Shown piece by piece: positions 56,381 to 64,000 of a DNA stretch of 64,000 bases; the stretch's first letter is position 1, and each line of letters starts with the position of its first letter. Below the pieces are notes generated by a model. That model worked only from the letters and a program-made list of their open reading frames with translations. It was not told the origin of the DNA and searched no databases. The translations under genes were made by a program, and so were the position numbers. The stretch covers positions 1,612,001-1,676,000 of the forward strand of contig CAVRUJ010000002.1 of assembly GCA_963724385.1 (NCBI GenBank). The letters are read 5' to 3'. Origin of the DNA: DASXQK01 sp963724385 (GTDB lineage: Bacteria > Pseudomonadota > Alphaproteobacteria > Dongiales > Dongiaceae).

Positions 56381-56665
56381 TCACCGCGCCCCGGCCGAGG
56401 CGCAGGCTCGGCGAGCGAGGCTCAGCAGATCCTCCACGGTCCGGACCTTGGCCGCTTCCTTGTCGTCGATCCTGGTCTCGAGCGCCTGCTCGACGGCCAT
56501 GACCAGCTTGATGAAGTCGAGCGAATCGAGACCCAAATCCTTGCCGAAGGTCTTGTCACGCTGGATTTCCTCCGGCGCCACGCCGATTTCCCCGGCCACG
56601 ACCGCGATGACGGCTTCGTCCGAAAACGGCCGCCTGGCGCGATCTGTCGGCGGATCGCCCGTCAT
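56381..56665 (-). CDS. Acyl carrier protein
   Basis: 94 residues. The phosphopantetheine attachment site is DLGLDSLDFIKLVMAVEQAL (Ser of DSL), flanked by the three helices of the ACP fold. It overlaps the acyltransferase by four bases (ATGA). It is not the fatty-acid synthase AcpP, as it sits alone in a surface-glycan locus and has an extended N-terminus. It probably carries an acyl group for the acyltransferase (inference). Confidence 0.9.
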   Translation of the reverse strand: MTGDPPTDRARRPFSDEAVIAVVAGEIGVAPEEIQRDKTFGKDLGLDSLDFIKLVMAVEQALETRIDDKEAAKVRTVEDLLSLARRACASAGAR

Positions 56666-57291
56666 CGCGGCAGGCCGAAATGGCGCAGCAGCCGGTCGCG
56701 GCGTTCCTCATAGCCGAGGGTCAGGCTATCCATCGTGTCCTCGCTTTCCTTGAGGAGTTCGACGACCAGGCTCGCCCGGCCGACAACGGCGGCGGGATTG
56801 CCCACGACCAGCGAATTGTCCGCGATCTGCCCGCGCAAGACCGAACCGGCGCCGACGATGCAGTGCGCGCCGATCGACGTATTGGCGAGGATGATGCAAT
56901 TCTCGCCGATGAAGGTATCCGAGCCGACGGTGATCGTGCCGAATGTCTGGACGGCGGGACGCTCGCGGCGCATCAGCCAGACCGAGCCGTCATGGGTCAC
57001 GAACTTGGTCCCGCCGGCGATCGCCACCCGATCGCCGAGGCTTATGAGATAGGGCTCGGTCGAGAAGGATTCGGTGTGGATCACGCAGCCTTCGCCGATG
57101 CGCACGCCCCGGCTTCGCAGCCTTTCGATCAGCGCCTCGTTGCCCATCGGTTTCGAATCGAGCAGCCGGGACGCGCGATCGAGCAACCTCTTGAGAAGTC
57201 TTCTCATCCCCCGCTTGGCGTCATGAAGGTTCGATGCGACCTCGAGCGCATACCGCCGGTCCGCTGCCGGCGCAACTGGAATCCTTGTCAC
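56662..57291 (-). CDS. Hexapeptide-repeat acyltransferase (LbH)
   Basis: 209 residues. The left-handed beta-helix runs from about 75 to 165 with LIV-G-x4 repeats (VRIGEGCVIHTES, ITVGSDTFIGENCIILANTS, IGAHCIVGAGSVLRG). Between them lies the loop THDGSVWLM carrying the probable catalytic His. The C-terminus is helical. It acylates a sugar, possibly from the ACP encoded next to it. Divergent from the GT at 57411. Confidence 0.88.
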   Translation of the reverse strand: MTRIPVAPAADRRYALEVASNLHDAKRGMRRLLKRLLDRASRLLDSKPMGNEALIERLRSRGVRIGEGCVIHTESFSTEPYLISLGDRVAIAGGTKFVTHDGSVWLMRRERPAVQTFGTITVGSDTFIGENCIILANTSIGAHCIVGAGSVLRGQIADNSLVVGNPAAVVGRASLVVELLKESEDTMDSLTLGYEERRDRLLRHFGLPR

Positions 57292-57410
57292 GGCCTGGCG
57301 GCACTGGTGTCAGACGGCGGGGACGCCGGCTGGACGGGTTCGCCGGCGGGCCGTAGGTTCTTGCCATTGCGGCGAAGAGCCGGGTCATCCGTCATTGCGG
57401 ATCCATAGCG

Positions 57411-58283
57411 ATGCCTCGACCGCTCAATGAGTATTCGCTTCGGCAATGGAGGCTGCTGCACCCGCTCTCCGAGCGCTACGAGCATGCCCGCTATCGCCTG
57501 CGCTCGGCAGCCCTGCTCCGCCGCAAGGCCTTGGCCGGCGACGTTCCGGCCGTCCTTCGGGCGATCGCCGGGCGCCGCGTTCTGGTCACCGTCGCCTTCA
57601 ACGAACCGGAGATGGTCGATTGGCAGCTGCGGCTGGCAAAGCTGTTCCTGTCGGACACCGTTCATCTGATCGCTGACAACACAGGCGATGCGGGCCGGAC
57701 CGCGGCCGTCGAAGAGGCCGCTCGGCGCGGCGGCGCGCTTTACCTGCGCCTGCCTGAAGCGCCGTGGCGAGGCCTTGAGGCCGGCCGCAACCACGGCTTG
57801 GCGATGGATTGGCTGTGGCGCCACATCCTGCGGCCAGCCTGCCCCGCGATGTTCGGCTTCATCGATCACGACCTCTATCCCTTGCGTCCGACCGACCCCT
57901 TCGCTCCGCTCAAGGACTATCCGGTTGCCGGACGGGTGAAGGGCTTGCCGCATCGATGGTACCTCTGGGCCGGCTTCTGTTTCTTCCGCTTCGATGCGGT
58001 TTGCGATGTCGGGCTCGATTTCGGTCTCGACTGGGCCGCCGGCCTCGATACCGGCGGAGGCAATTGGTGGCGGCTTTATCGCCGTCTCGATCCTGGCCGC
58101 GTCGCCCAGCCCGACTATCGGCTGGAGGCGATCATTCCCGGCGTCGCCGCCGAGGAATCCGGCATTGAGCGCCTGGGCGACTGGCTGCATGAGACGCATC
58201 ACCGGAATCGGAATTGGGATCTCCAGAAGGAAAAGCATCGGCGCGTCGGACAGATCCTCGCACCTCTGCTCAGCCGATGCTGA
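57411..58283 (+). CDS. Putative glycosyltransferase (GT-A-like)
   Basis: 290 residues with a nucleotide-sugar-transferase-like core: RRVLVTVAFNEPEMVDWQL, HLIADNTGDAGRTAA and the metal-binding MFGFIDHDLYPL (Asp-His-Asp), followed by aromatic acceptor-side motifs WYLWAGFCFFRFDAVC. It is unlike standard GT2 but in a glycan locus, so a sugar transferase is likely. ATG 57411 lies 119 bases from the divergent acyltransferase. Confidence 0.65.
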   Translation: MPRPLNEYSLRQWRLLHPLSERYEHARYRLRSAALLRRKALAGDVPAVLRAIAGRRVLVTVAFNEPEMVDWQLRLAKLFLSDTVHLIADNTGDAGRTAAVEEAARRGGALYLRLPEAPWRGLEAGRNHGLAMDWLWRHILRPACPAMFGFIDHDLYPLRPTDPFAPLKDYPVAGRVKGLPHRWYLWAGFCFFRFDAVCDVGLDFGLDWAAGLDTGGGNWWRLYRRLDPGRVAQPDYRLEAIIPGVAAEESGIERLGDWLHETHHRNRNWDLQKEKHRRVGQILAPLLSRC

Positions 58284-58364
58284 AGTCTCATTGGCTGATT
58301 GGCCTGGGCGACCTCGACATCGGCGAGGCATCGCGACGGCGAAACGGGCCGCCGATCCGGGCCG

Positions 58365-59790
58365 CTAGTTCACGCTGAGGTAAAGCTGCCTGCGCCGCAT
58401 CTCGTCGACGACATGCTGGGTCTGGGCGAGATTGTCCCACAACACCTGACGAATGGCCGGCTCGCGACCCGTCGCCATGAATTCGGCTATCGCTGCATTC
58501 AAGGCCTGGGATTCGCGGGCGCCCGCCTGGCCGGCGGCGACCTGCTGAACCAGCATCACTGCGCCGAATGAGAGCGCCGCCGCTTGGGTGAGGCGCCGCC
58601 CATGGCGGCTCGCCCAACGCTCCTTAAGCCACGGCAGGGCCAGGCATAGAAGGCCGAGGTGCAAGGGCGCGAGGAACAGGGCGTAGCGCACCGGCCAGAT
58701 CCCCTGCCACTGCGATCCCACGCGCCCGACCGCAGCGAAACCCGCTGTCGCCAGCGAAAACATGATCAGGCCAGTTCCGATCCGCTCGAGCCGGCCGCAG
58801 CGGAGGGACAGAAAGCCCCGATGCGCGACGACAAAAGACCCGGCAAGCAGCAGCCCTGCGCCCAGGGCACGGCCAGCGACGGCCAGAGCGGGCGCACGCG
58901 TCCACGGCAGGCCGAGGAACGCGATCAGCGCGTCTGCGGCGTCGAGAAGATGCCGAGAGGAATAGAATTGGCGATCTCCCGTGATCGCGGCGTTCAAGCC
59001 AAAGAGCACCAGTCCATCGGTGTAGAACGCGATAAAGACGGCGGCGACGGCAACCACCGCCGCAGTCCATCGCCATCCCGACGAGCCGCGCCAGGCGGCC
59101 CAGGCAAGGATCGGCCAGATGATCAAGCCGACGGCGCTCGCCAGTCCGGCACCGATTGCCGCAACGATGGCCCCGACTTTGCAAAGGGCGGCGGTCCGGC
59201 CACTTTCCTCGTCGCCAACGAACAACACGAGCGACAGCACGGCGAAGAACAGCGTCTGCGGGTAGATGCCCTCGATCGGTATGCTGCAGTCGGCGACGTT
59301 GGCGGTGGTGAGCGTGAGCATGACGGTGGCCCATACCGCGGTCACGCCGAGGGTTGGCGGCAAGCCCGCGCGCGACGACCTCGCGGCCAATCAGCACCGG
59401 CAACGCGGCAACCGCCATGGTGTCGGCGACGAGAAACGGATAGGCGACTCCTTGGAACACTCCCACGTCGACGGCGGTCAACAAGCGCATCCAGATCTGG
59501 CGGTGCTCCGAGTAGAGATATTGCGACCAGAGATAGTGGAGGAAACCGCCCGTCCGGGGGTAATCGAGATAGTCCATGATGTAGTGGAACATGTCCAAGT
59601 AGGGCCGTCGGATCATCACGGCGAGGAAGTAGTAGCCGAACAGGCTTGCGTATGCCGCGCCGATCGCCACCAGCACAGCAACGAAGGCGCGATCGGGCCG
59701 ATCCAGCATTCGTCCGGCTGGGCGCGCCCGCGCGAGTGCGGCGGCCTGAGAGCCCAGGTCTCTATGACTTTCCGATGGCTGCGAGTACAT
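58365..59790 (-). CDS. GT-C-like membrane protein with one-base frameshift
   Basis: Two frames must be joined to get one polytopic protein. The N-terminus (MYSQPSESHRDLG; then AFVAVLVAIGAAYASLFGYYFLAVM, MIRRPYLDMFHYIMDYLDYP) runs in one frame to LIGREVVARG, and the rest (LGVTAVWATVMLTLTTANVAD to the stop at 58365) is one base off. The total of 1,426 bases is one more than a multiple of three. The shift lies near 59365-59367 (ggg for gg). Many hydrophobic segments suggest a membrane glycosyltransferase or flippase-like protein. The start could be 59709 (MLDRPDRAF) instead. Confidence 0.6.
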
Positions 59791-60931
59791 GCGAGACGTC
59801 GACAATGGCAATGCAATAAGCCGGCGATCCCGGTGCGATTGGGTAAATGCATTTCCAATTGCAGCCGTAGCAAGGCAGGCGCTGTTCGACGACGGTCAGG
59901 TTCGCGTTGGCCCAGGCTGGATAGGGGTGGTAGCGCTCGGGCAGGCCTCCGCCTGCGATCGCAACCACGGGCCGGGCCAGCATGACGCCGAGATGCAGGC
60001 CCGCGCTGTCGTTGGTGATGACGAGTCTGGCGCCCTTGATCAGCCGCAGGAATTCGCCGACGGACGTTTGTCCCGACAGGTCCACGAAACGGTCCTCGCG
60101 CCAGCGGCGAAAAAGCCGCCTCGGCCTGTTCGCATCCGGCGCGCCGGCGAAGACCAGCGTCTCGGCCCTCTGATCCGCCAGCTGGTGAGCGAGCGCCTCG
60201 AACCGGTCCATCGGCCAGGATTTCAGCGGGCTGGAGGAATCCGGGATGAACAGCACATAGCCGTTCGGGAATGCCGGAGGCCCGTCGGGCACGGCAAGCG
60301 AAGGCAGGCCGCTGGCGGCGGCGGGCAGGCCGATGGCCTGGAGGAATTCGGCGTAGCGGTCGAGCTCATGCATCGATCCGGGCGATGCCTCGGTGAGACG
60401 ATCATACCAACGGTCGCCAATGCGGCGCGCGATCGGGCCGATGAAGGCTGGCGAGCCCGCGGAGCCGATGCGCTCCGGGGCGGCGGTGGCCCGGACCAGG
60501 GCATCCTCGACGTCGAGCATTCGATTGTAGGTGGGCTGAATGGCCACAGCGTGGCGCCGGGCGGCAACGGCGCCGAGCGTGGACCAGCGATAGGGCAGCG
60601 AGCGAAGCAGGCGCCGGCGCTCGACGACGACGATTTGGTCGACCGGGGCATAGGCCTGGGCGAGCTCGGCCGCCGATGGGCTGCAATAGAGAACGAGCGA
60701 AAACCGGTCGGCTGGATACCGGCGGCGAATTTGCCCCAGGCACGGCAAGGAGAGCAGCAGGTCCCCGGCGCCATGCAGGTTGAAGATCGCGACGCTCGGC
60801 AGGCCTGCGGCCGGCCTGCCGGCACCGATGCGCATGAAGGGCAACAGCAGGCTGTCGATGCCGGCGAGAACGAGCGCGCGCAGCTCTCCCAGACCTCGGC
60901 GGAGCCGCCGCCGGCGCCGGCCGTCGATCAA
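59762..60931 (-). CDS. GT9 heptosyltransferase-family glycosyltransferase
   Basis: 389 residues. GT-B fold: VAIFNLHGAGDLLLSLPCLGQIRRRYP at the N-terminus, VLFIPDSSSPLKSWPMDRFEALAHQL, then NDSAGLHLGVMLARPVVAIAGG (the GT9 donor site, Asn-Asp-Ser). It is like the LPS inner-core heptosyltransferases. The ATG overlaps the sulfotransferase stop by four bases, and its stop overlaps the membrane protein start by 29 bases. Confidence 0.9.
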   Translation of the reverse strand: MIDGRRRRRLRRGLGELRALVLAGIDSLLLPFMRIGAGRPAAGLPSVAIFNLHGAGDLLLSLPCLGQIRRRYPADRFSLVLYCSPSAAELAQAYAPVDQIVVVERRRLLRSLPYRWSTLGAVAARRHAVAIQPTYNRMLDVEDALVRATAAPERIGSAGSPAFIGPIARRIGDRWYDRLTEASPGSMHELDRYAEFLQAIGLPAAASGLPSLAVPDGPPAFPNGYVLFIPDSSSPLKSWPMDRFEALAHQLADQRAETLVFAGAPDANRPRRLFRRWREDRFVDLSGQTSVGEFLRLIKGARLVITNDSAGLHLGVMLARPVVAIAGGGLPERYHPYPAWANANLTVVEQRLPCYGCNWKCIYPIAPGSPAYCIAIVDVSHVLAAIGKS

Positions 60932-61953
60932 GGCTGCCCGACCGATCGCCGAAGACCGAGCCGGGCCAGCAGCGAGCCGGTGACGTCATCGTCGGCGCGG
61001 CCGGGCGCCATGTAACCCAAGGAAATCAGGGTGGGCTCGATCAGACGGAGCACCGCCCGGTTTTGCCGCCGGGGCCTCTTGCGATGCTTGCCGATCGCAT
61101 GGTCAAAGACGGTTCCGGCCGTGTGCTCCAGGGCCGGGGGAACGACAGCGAGGCCGAGCCAATCAAGCAGGCTCGTCATCACGGCGATGAAATCCGTGCA
61201 AAGCGGCTCGTAGCGCACTTCCCTGTAGCGCTCGCCCAACATGTTGCCGTAGGCCCGTCCCGTCTCCACGCTGTTCTTCCAATGCAGCGCGTTATAGAGA
61301 TGGCTCGCGCGCTCATAGGCGGCATTCGTCAGGGCGCGGCCCCGCCAGCGCTGAATTCCGTCGGTGTTGAAATAGATCTTCCGCCAGAAAAGCTGCTCGG
61401 GCGCCACATGGTCCGACCAGGCGACATCCCGCCCGTCGCGCAGGAGATGGACCACACGCGCGTGGGGAAACAGGAAGGCGAAGAACGGCAGGGCATAATG
61501 GGACTCGCAGAGCTTCCAGCCCCATGCCCTGCCGCTGGCCGGATCATAGCCGGCAAGATGGCGCTCGAAGCCATGCAGGGTCGCCGCGGCCAGCTCCGCG
61601 GGCTCCCGGCCGCTCGATGCCCAAAGCCGCGCGTAGTCCGGATAGTAACCGCGCACGCAGGCCTCCACGACCGGCAGGATGGGGAGCGCGTCCTCGGACT
61701 GGTTGCGCTCGGCGCCGATGAACAGTCCTTGTCCGTCGAGGGCCTGGGCAAGCAGGCGGCTGCCCGAATGCGACTTGCTGTAGACAATGACGGGGGCCGG
61801 CAACCTGCTCAGACGCTGCCGCAACTCGATCAGCGCGTTGTCGATGGCTTGGCCTCTCGCTGCTCGGGTTCGGTGTCTTCCTGGATTCAATAGCCGATAC
61901 CGCCCATGCATGCAGCGGCATTTTTCGGCCATCGGCGCGATCTGCCGGGCCAC
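60928..61953 (-). CDS. Sulfotransferase-family protein
   Basis: 341 residues. The PAPS loop is VIVYSKSHSGSRLLAQALD and the 3'-phosphate segment is HARVVHLLRDGRDVAWS. It lacks the TPR half seen in the other two sulfotransferases of the window and ends with a basic tail. The substrate is probably a glycan (inference from GT neighbours). ATG 61953 lies nine bases after the GT4 stop. Confidence 0.8.
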   Translation of the reverse strand: MARQIAPMAEKCRCMHGRYRLLNPGRHRTRAARGQAIDNALIELRQRLSRLPAPVIVYSKSHSGSRLLAQALDGQGLFIGAERNQSEDALPILPVVEACVRGYYPDYARLWASSGREPAELAAATLHGFERHLAGYDPASGRAWGWKLCESHYALPFFAFLFPHARVVHLLRDGRDVAWSDHVAPEQLFWRKIYFNTDGIQRWRGRALTNAAYERASHLYNALHWKNSVETGRAYGNMLGERYREVRYEPLCTDFIAVMTSLLDWLGLAVVPPALEHTAGTVFDHAIGKHRKRPRRQNRAVLRLIEPTLISLGYMAPGRADDDVTGSLLARLGLRRSVGQP

Positions 61954-61962
61954 CCGCGAGGC

Positions 61963-63004
61963 TCACCGGCGGCGTGCGACGTCCTGCAGGATCTCCAGCC
62001 AAACGGGGAGCCAGCGCTCTATCGAATAGTCCGCCTCCACGCGCGCGCGCCCGGCGGCGCCCAGCCGCCGGCGCAAATCCGCATCGGCCGCAAGCGCCCG
62101 CAAGGCCGAACGCCAACCTTCGCTGTCGGCGGCAAGGAATCCGTTGCGGCCCGGCGTCACGATGTCGCGGTTGATGCCGACCGGCGAGGCAATCACCGGC
62201 AACCCCGCCGCCATGTATTGGAGCAGCTTCGCTCCGCATTTGGCGCGCTGCAGCGGGTCGTCAAGAAGCGGCATGATGCCGACGTCGAACAGCCCGGCGA
62301 TCTCCGATTCGACGGCCGGCGACCAGGCAACGAAACGCCATCGCATCGTGGTATCGGGCAGCACCGGCCGAGGCCCCGAGACGACGATGAGTTCGAAGTC
62401 GATCTCGCGCTGCAGCGCCGCCAGCATCTCGAGATGCGGGAACAGCGTCTCGCGGATCGAATAGTCCGATCCGAGCCAGCCCACCCGAAGCCGCCGATCC
62501 TCAGGTTGTGCCGGGGCCGGCCTGAAGGCGATGGGTTCGACAACGGTGGGTATGACCCTGACATTGCCGCTCCAGGCGGCAGCCGCATCGGCCAGGGTCT
62601 CGTTGCCCGCGACCACAACCTTGGCCAGGCGCGCCAGCCGGACGACATCGGGCCGGCTTGGGCCCAGGTGAATCGCGTCGTCGAGGTCGAAGATCAGCCT
62701 GGGATTGACCGCATGCAGGAACCCGACCAGATGCGGGAGCTCGCGGCCGATCACGACGGCGTCGTACTTGCCGGCGCGGGCGAATTCGCGAAACAGATTG
62801 GCGCGGCGAAGCGCCGCGTTCGCCCGCATCTCCCAGCGTCGGAGCGCAGGCACTGCTGGCGCGCAGCGGTCGATAGAGCGATGGCCTGAGCGGCCTGTGG
62901 TCGACCCGCCAACCGGCGGCGGCAAGATGCGGGAAATACTGCATCAACCGCAGCCGGCTCGCCGGGTCGAAGTTGCTGTGGGTGACGACGAGCAGCCGCG
63001 GCAC
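61963..63004 (-). CDS. Glycosyltransferase family 4 with one-base frameshift
   Basis: The N-terminus MPRLLVVTHSNFDPASRLRLMQYFPHLAAAGWRV reads from 63004 in one frame. The rest (VPALRRWEMRANAALRRANLF, RLIFDLDDAIHL, the GT4 core LGSDYSIRETLF and KLLQYMAAGLPVIASPVG) reads one base off. The span of 1,042 bases is 3 x 347 + 1. The shift lies in the region 62840-62890. With the shift corrected it is a normal GT-B protein of about 346 residues. The upstream GT4 ends eight bases before its ATG. Confidence 0.75.
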
Positions 63005-63012
63005 GAGGTTTT

Positions 63013-64000
63013 TCAGGCGGCCTGGAGAGGACCGGCAGCCCGTCGCCGCAGCGCCTGTCGATAGAAGGCTTCGACGGCGCGATAGTTGACCTCGACGTCA
63101 TGTTCGAGGCCGAGAGTCCGGGCCGCCGCGCCCATGCGCAGGCGCAGCTCCGGCCGAAGCAGCCTTGTCATGGCCTCGGCCAGGGCTTCGGCGTCGGCGG
63201 GGCGGTCCAGCACGATGCCTTGCTTTTCCGGTTCGATGAGTTCGCCCGCCCCGTTGCTGCGCGTGGTGATCGTCGGCAGACCGCTCGCCAGGCCCTCGAG
63301 CGTCGCCAGGCTGCAGGCATCGTACCGGGTCGGCTGGAGAGCGACGTCGGCGGCGGCATAGGCCTCCTCGACGCGGGCGAGCCGCCCCAGGAACAGCACC
63401 TGGCCGGCAATCCCGAGGCGCCGCGCCAGACGGCTGTAGCCCTCGATGTCGCCGGCGCCGGCAATGGCCAGGCGGATCCCGGGTGCGGCGCCGGCGAGGC
63501 GAGCCAACGCGCGCAAGGCCGTGTCGACCCCTTTCAGGTGGAAGTTGTTGGCGACCAGGAGAAACACCGGCGCCTCGCCCAGCGACCATTTGGCTCGGGC
63601 CGGCCCGCGCAGGGCCGCGAGCCGGTCGGCCGCAAACCGCCTGGTATCGACGCCGTTGTGGATGACGGCGATCCGGGCCGGGTCGAGGCCGTAGCGCGCT
63701 GCGATCTGGTCGCGCACCATGCCCGACACGGCGATCAAGGCGCGAGGGGTCGGCAAACTGGCGACGCTCGAGAATCCGCATCTCGCGCCGCCAGCGCAGC
63801 AAGCCCGGCGACAGGCGGCTGCGTAACCGCGACCACGGCGCCCGGCCCGCGATGTCGAGTTCGGCGTTGATCAGGCGGGAACCCGTCTGCGGCTGGAAGA
63901 CGTCGGCCCGGGCCGCCGTGCCCGTGTCATGAATGATGTCGAAAGATGAACCCGGAGAAGCCCGCCTCGATGGCCGCCGCGCGGGCCAGCGGCCCGCCCC
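63013..64000 (-). CDS. Glycosyltransferase family 4 (partial, two apparent frameshifts)
   Basis: The C-terminus is in one frame: LIAVSGMVRDQIAARYGLDPARI, HNGVDTRRF, FLLVANNFHLKGVDTALRAL and the GT4 motif TRYDACSLATLEGLASGLP. The N-terminal part (ADVFQPQTGSR, LLRWRREMRILERRQFAD) lies in a second frame, joined at about 63746-63749 (cccc where ccc is expected). It in turn joins a third (AAAIEAGFSGFIF) at about 63942-63944 (ttt for tt). The gene continues past the window end. It belongs to the same minus-strand glycan operon. Confidence 0.7.

Overview
The window is high-GC, densely packed chromosomal DNA, most likely from an alphaproteobacterium of the Rhodospirillales/Rhizobiales type. That placement is an inference from LolA directly downstream of FtsK, a predicted RpoN-dependent amt gene, a DapC-type aminotransferase, DUF971/Trm112/LON-like housekeeping genes and DUF6065. 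No rRNA or CRISPR array was seen. One tRNA, tRNA-Gly(GCC), is present.

Layout. 1-4008: tail of an oligopeptide ABC ATPase, an amidase, an orphan HTH antitoxin, an SDR and a glycosyltransferase. 4005-11901: an unusual set combining a GTP cyclohydrolase II with a dead RibB half, a lone RibD reductase domain, a degenerate QueD/PTPS-like protein, a zinc-less dehydrogenase, a creatininase-family hydrolase, a methyltransferase, a GT4 and an OpgH-like glucosyltransferase. It looks like a dedicated route to a modified or glycosylated pyrimidine/pterin compound. 11909-15320: two tandem TPR-sulfotransferases. 15590-26087: DUF6065, two homologous polytopic 'YYY' membrane proteins flanking three tandem near-identical small peptides with a Tat-like hydrophobic core, a PqqD-HprK fusion, a GT2, an FAD oxidoreductase and a nucleotidyltransferase. 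This resembles an uncharacterised peptide-modification or export system and is the best candidate for something new.

26389-29946: a PhoU-like protein coupled to a PPDK lacking its PEP domain. 29959-30747: exonuclease III. 30922-36905: a GntR-regulated sugar/polyol operon (Gfo/Idh/MocA, FGGY kinase, MDR, class I aldolase, SDR) with tight overlaps and palindromic repeats inserted in and after it. 37302-53730: mostly housekeeping genes: GATase, sterol-desaturase family, lolA, ftsK, dapC, amt with a sigma-54 promoter, a UbiH-family hydroxylase, a DddP-like M24 protein, an HD-GYP receptor, and the DUF971-Trm112-LON-CnoX-PrdX run.

53886-56224: tRNA-Gly followed by a decayed, truncated integrase, an IS-like repeat remnant, and back-to-back HicAB and BrnTA toxin-antitoxin modules. 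This is a degraded island. 56381-64000: a surface-glycan locus (ACP, hexapeptide acyltransferase, GTs, GT9, sulfotransferase, two GT4). Several genes after about 53 kb carry one extra nucleotide, mostly at short homopolymers. This pattern suggests residual sequencing indels near a contig end more than true gene decay.
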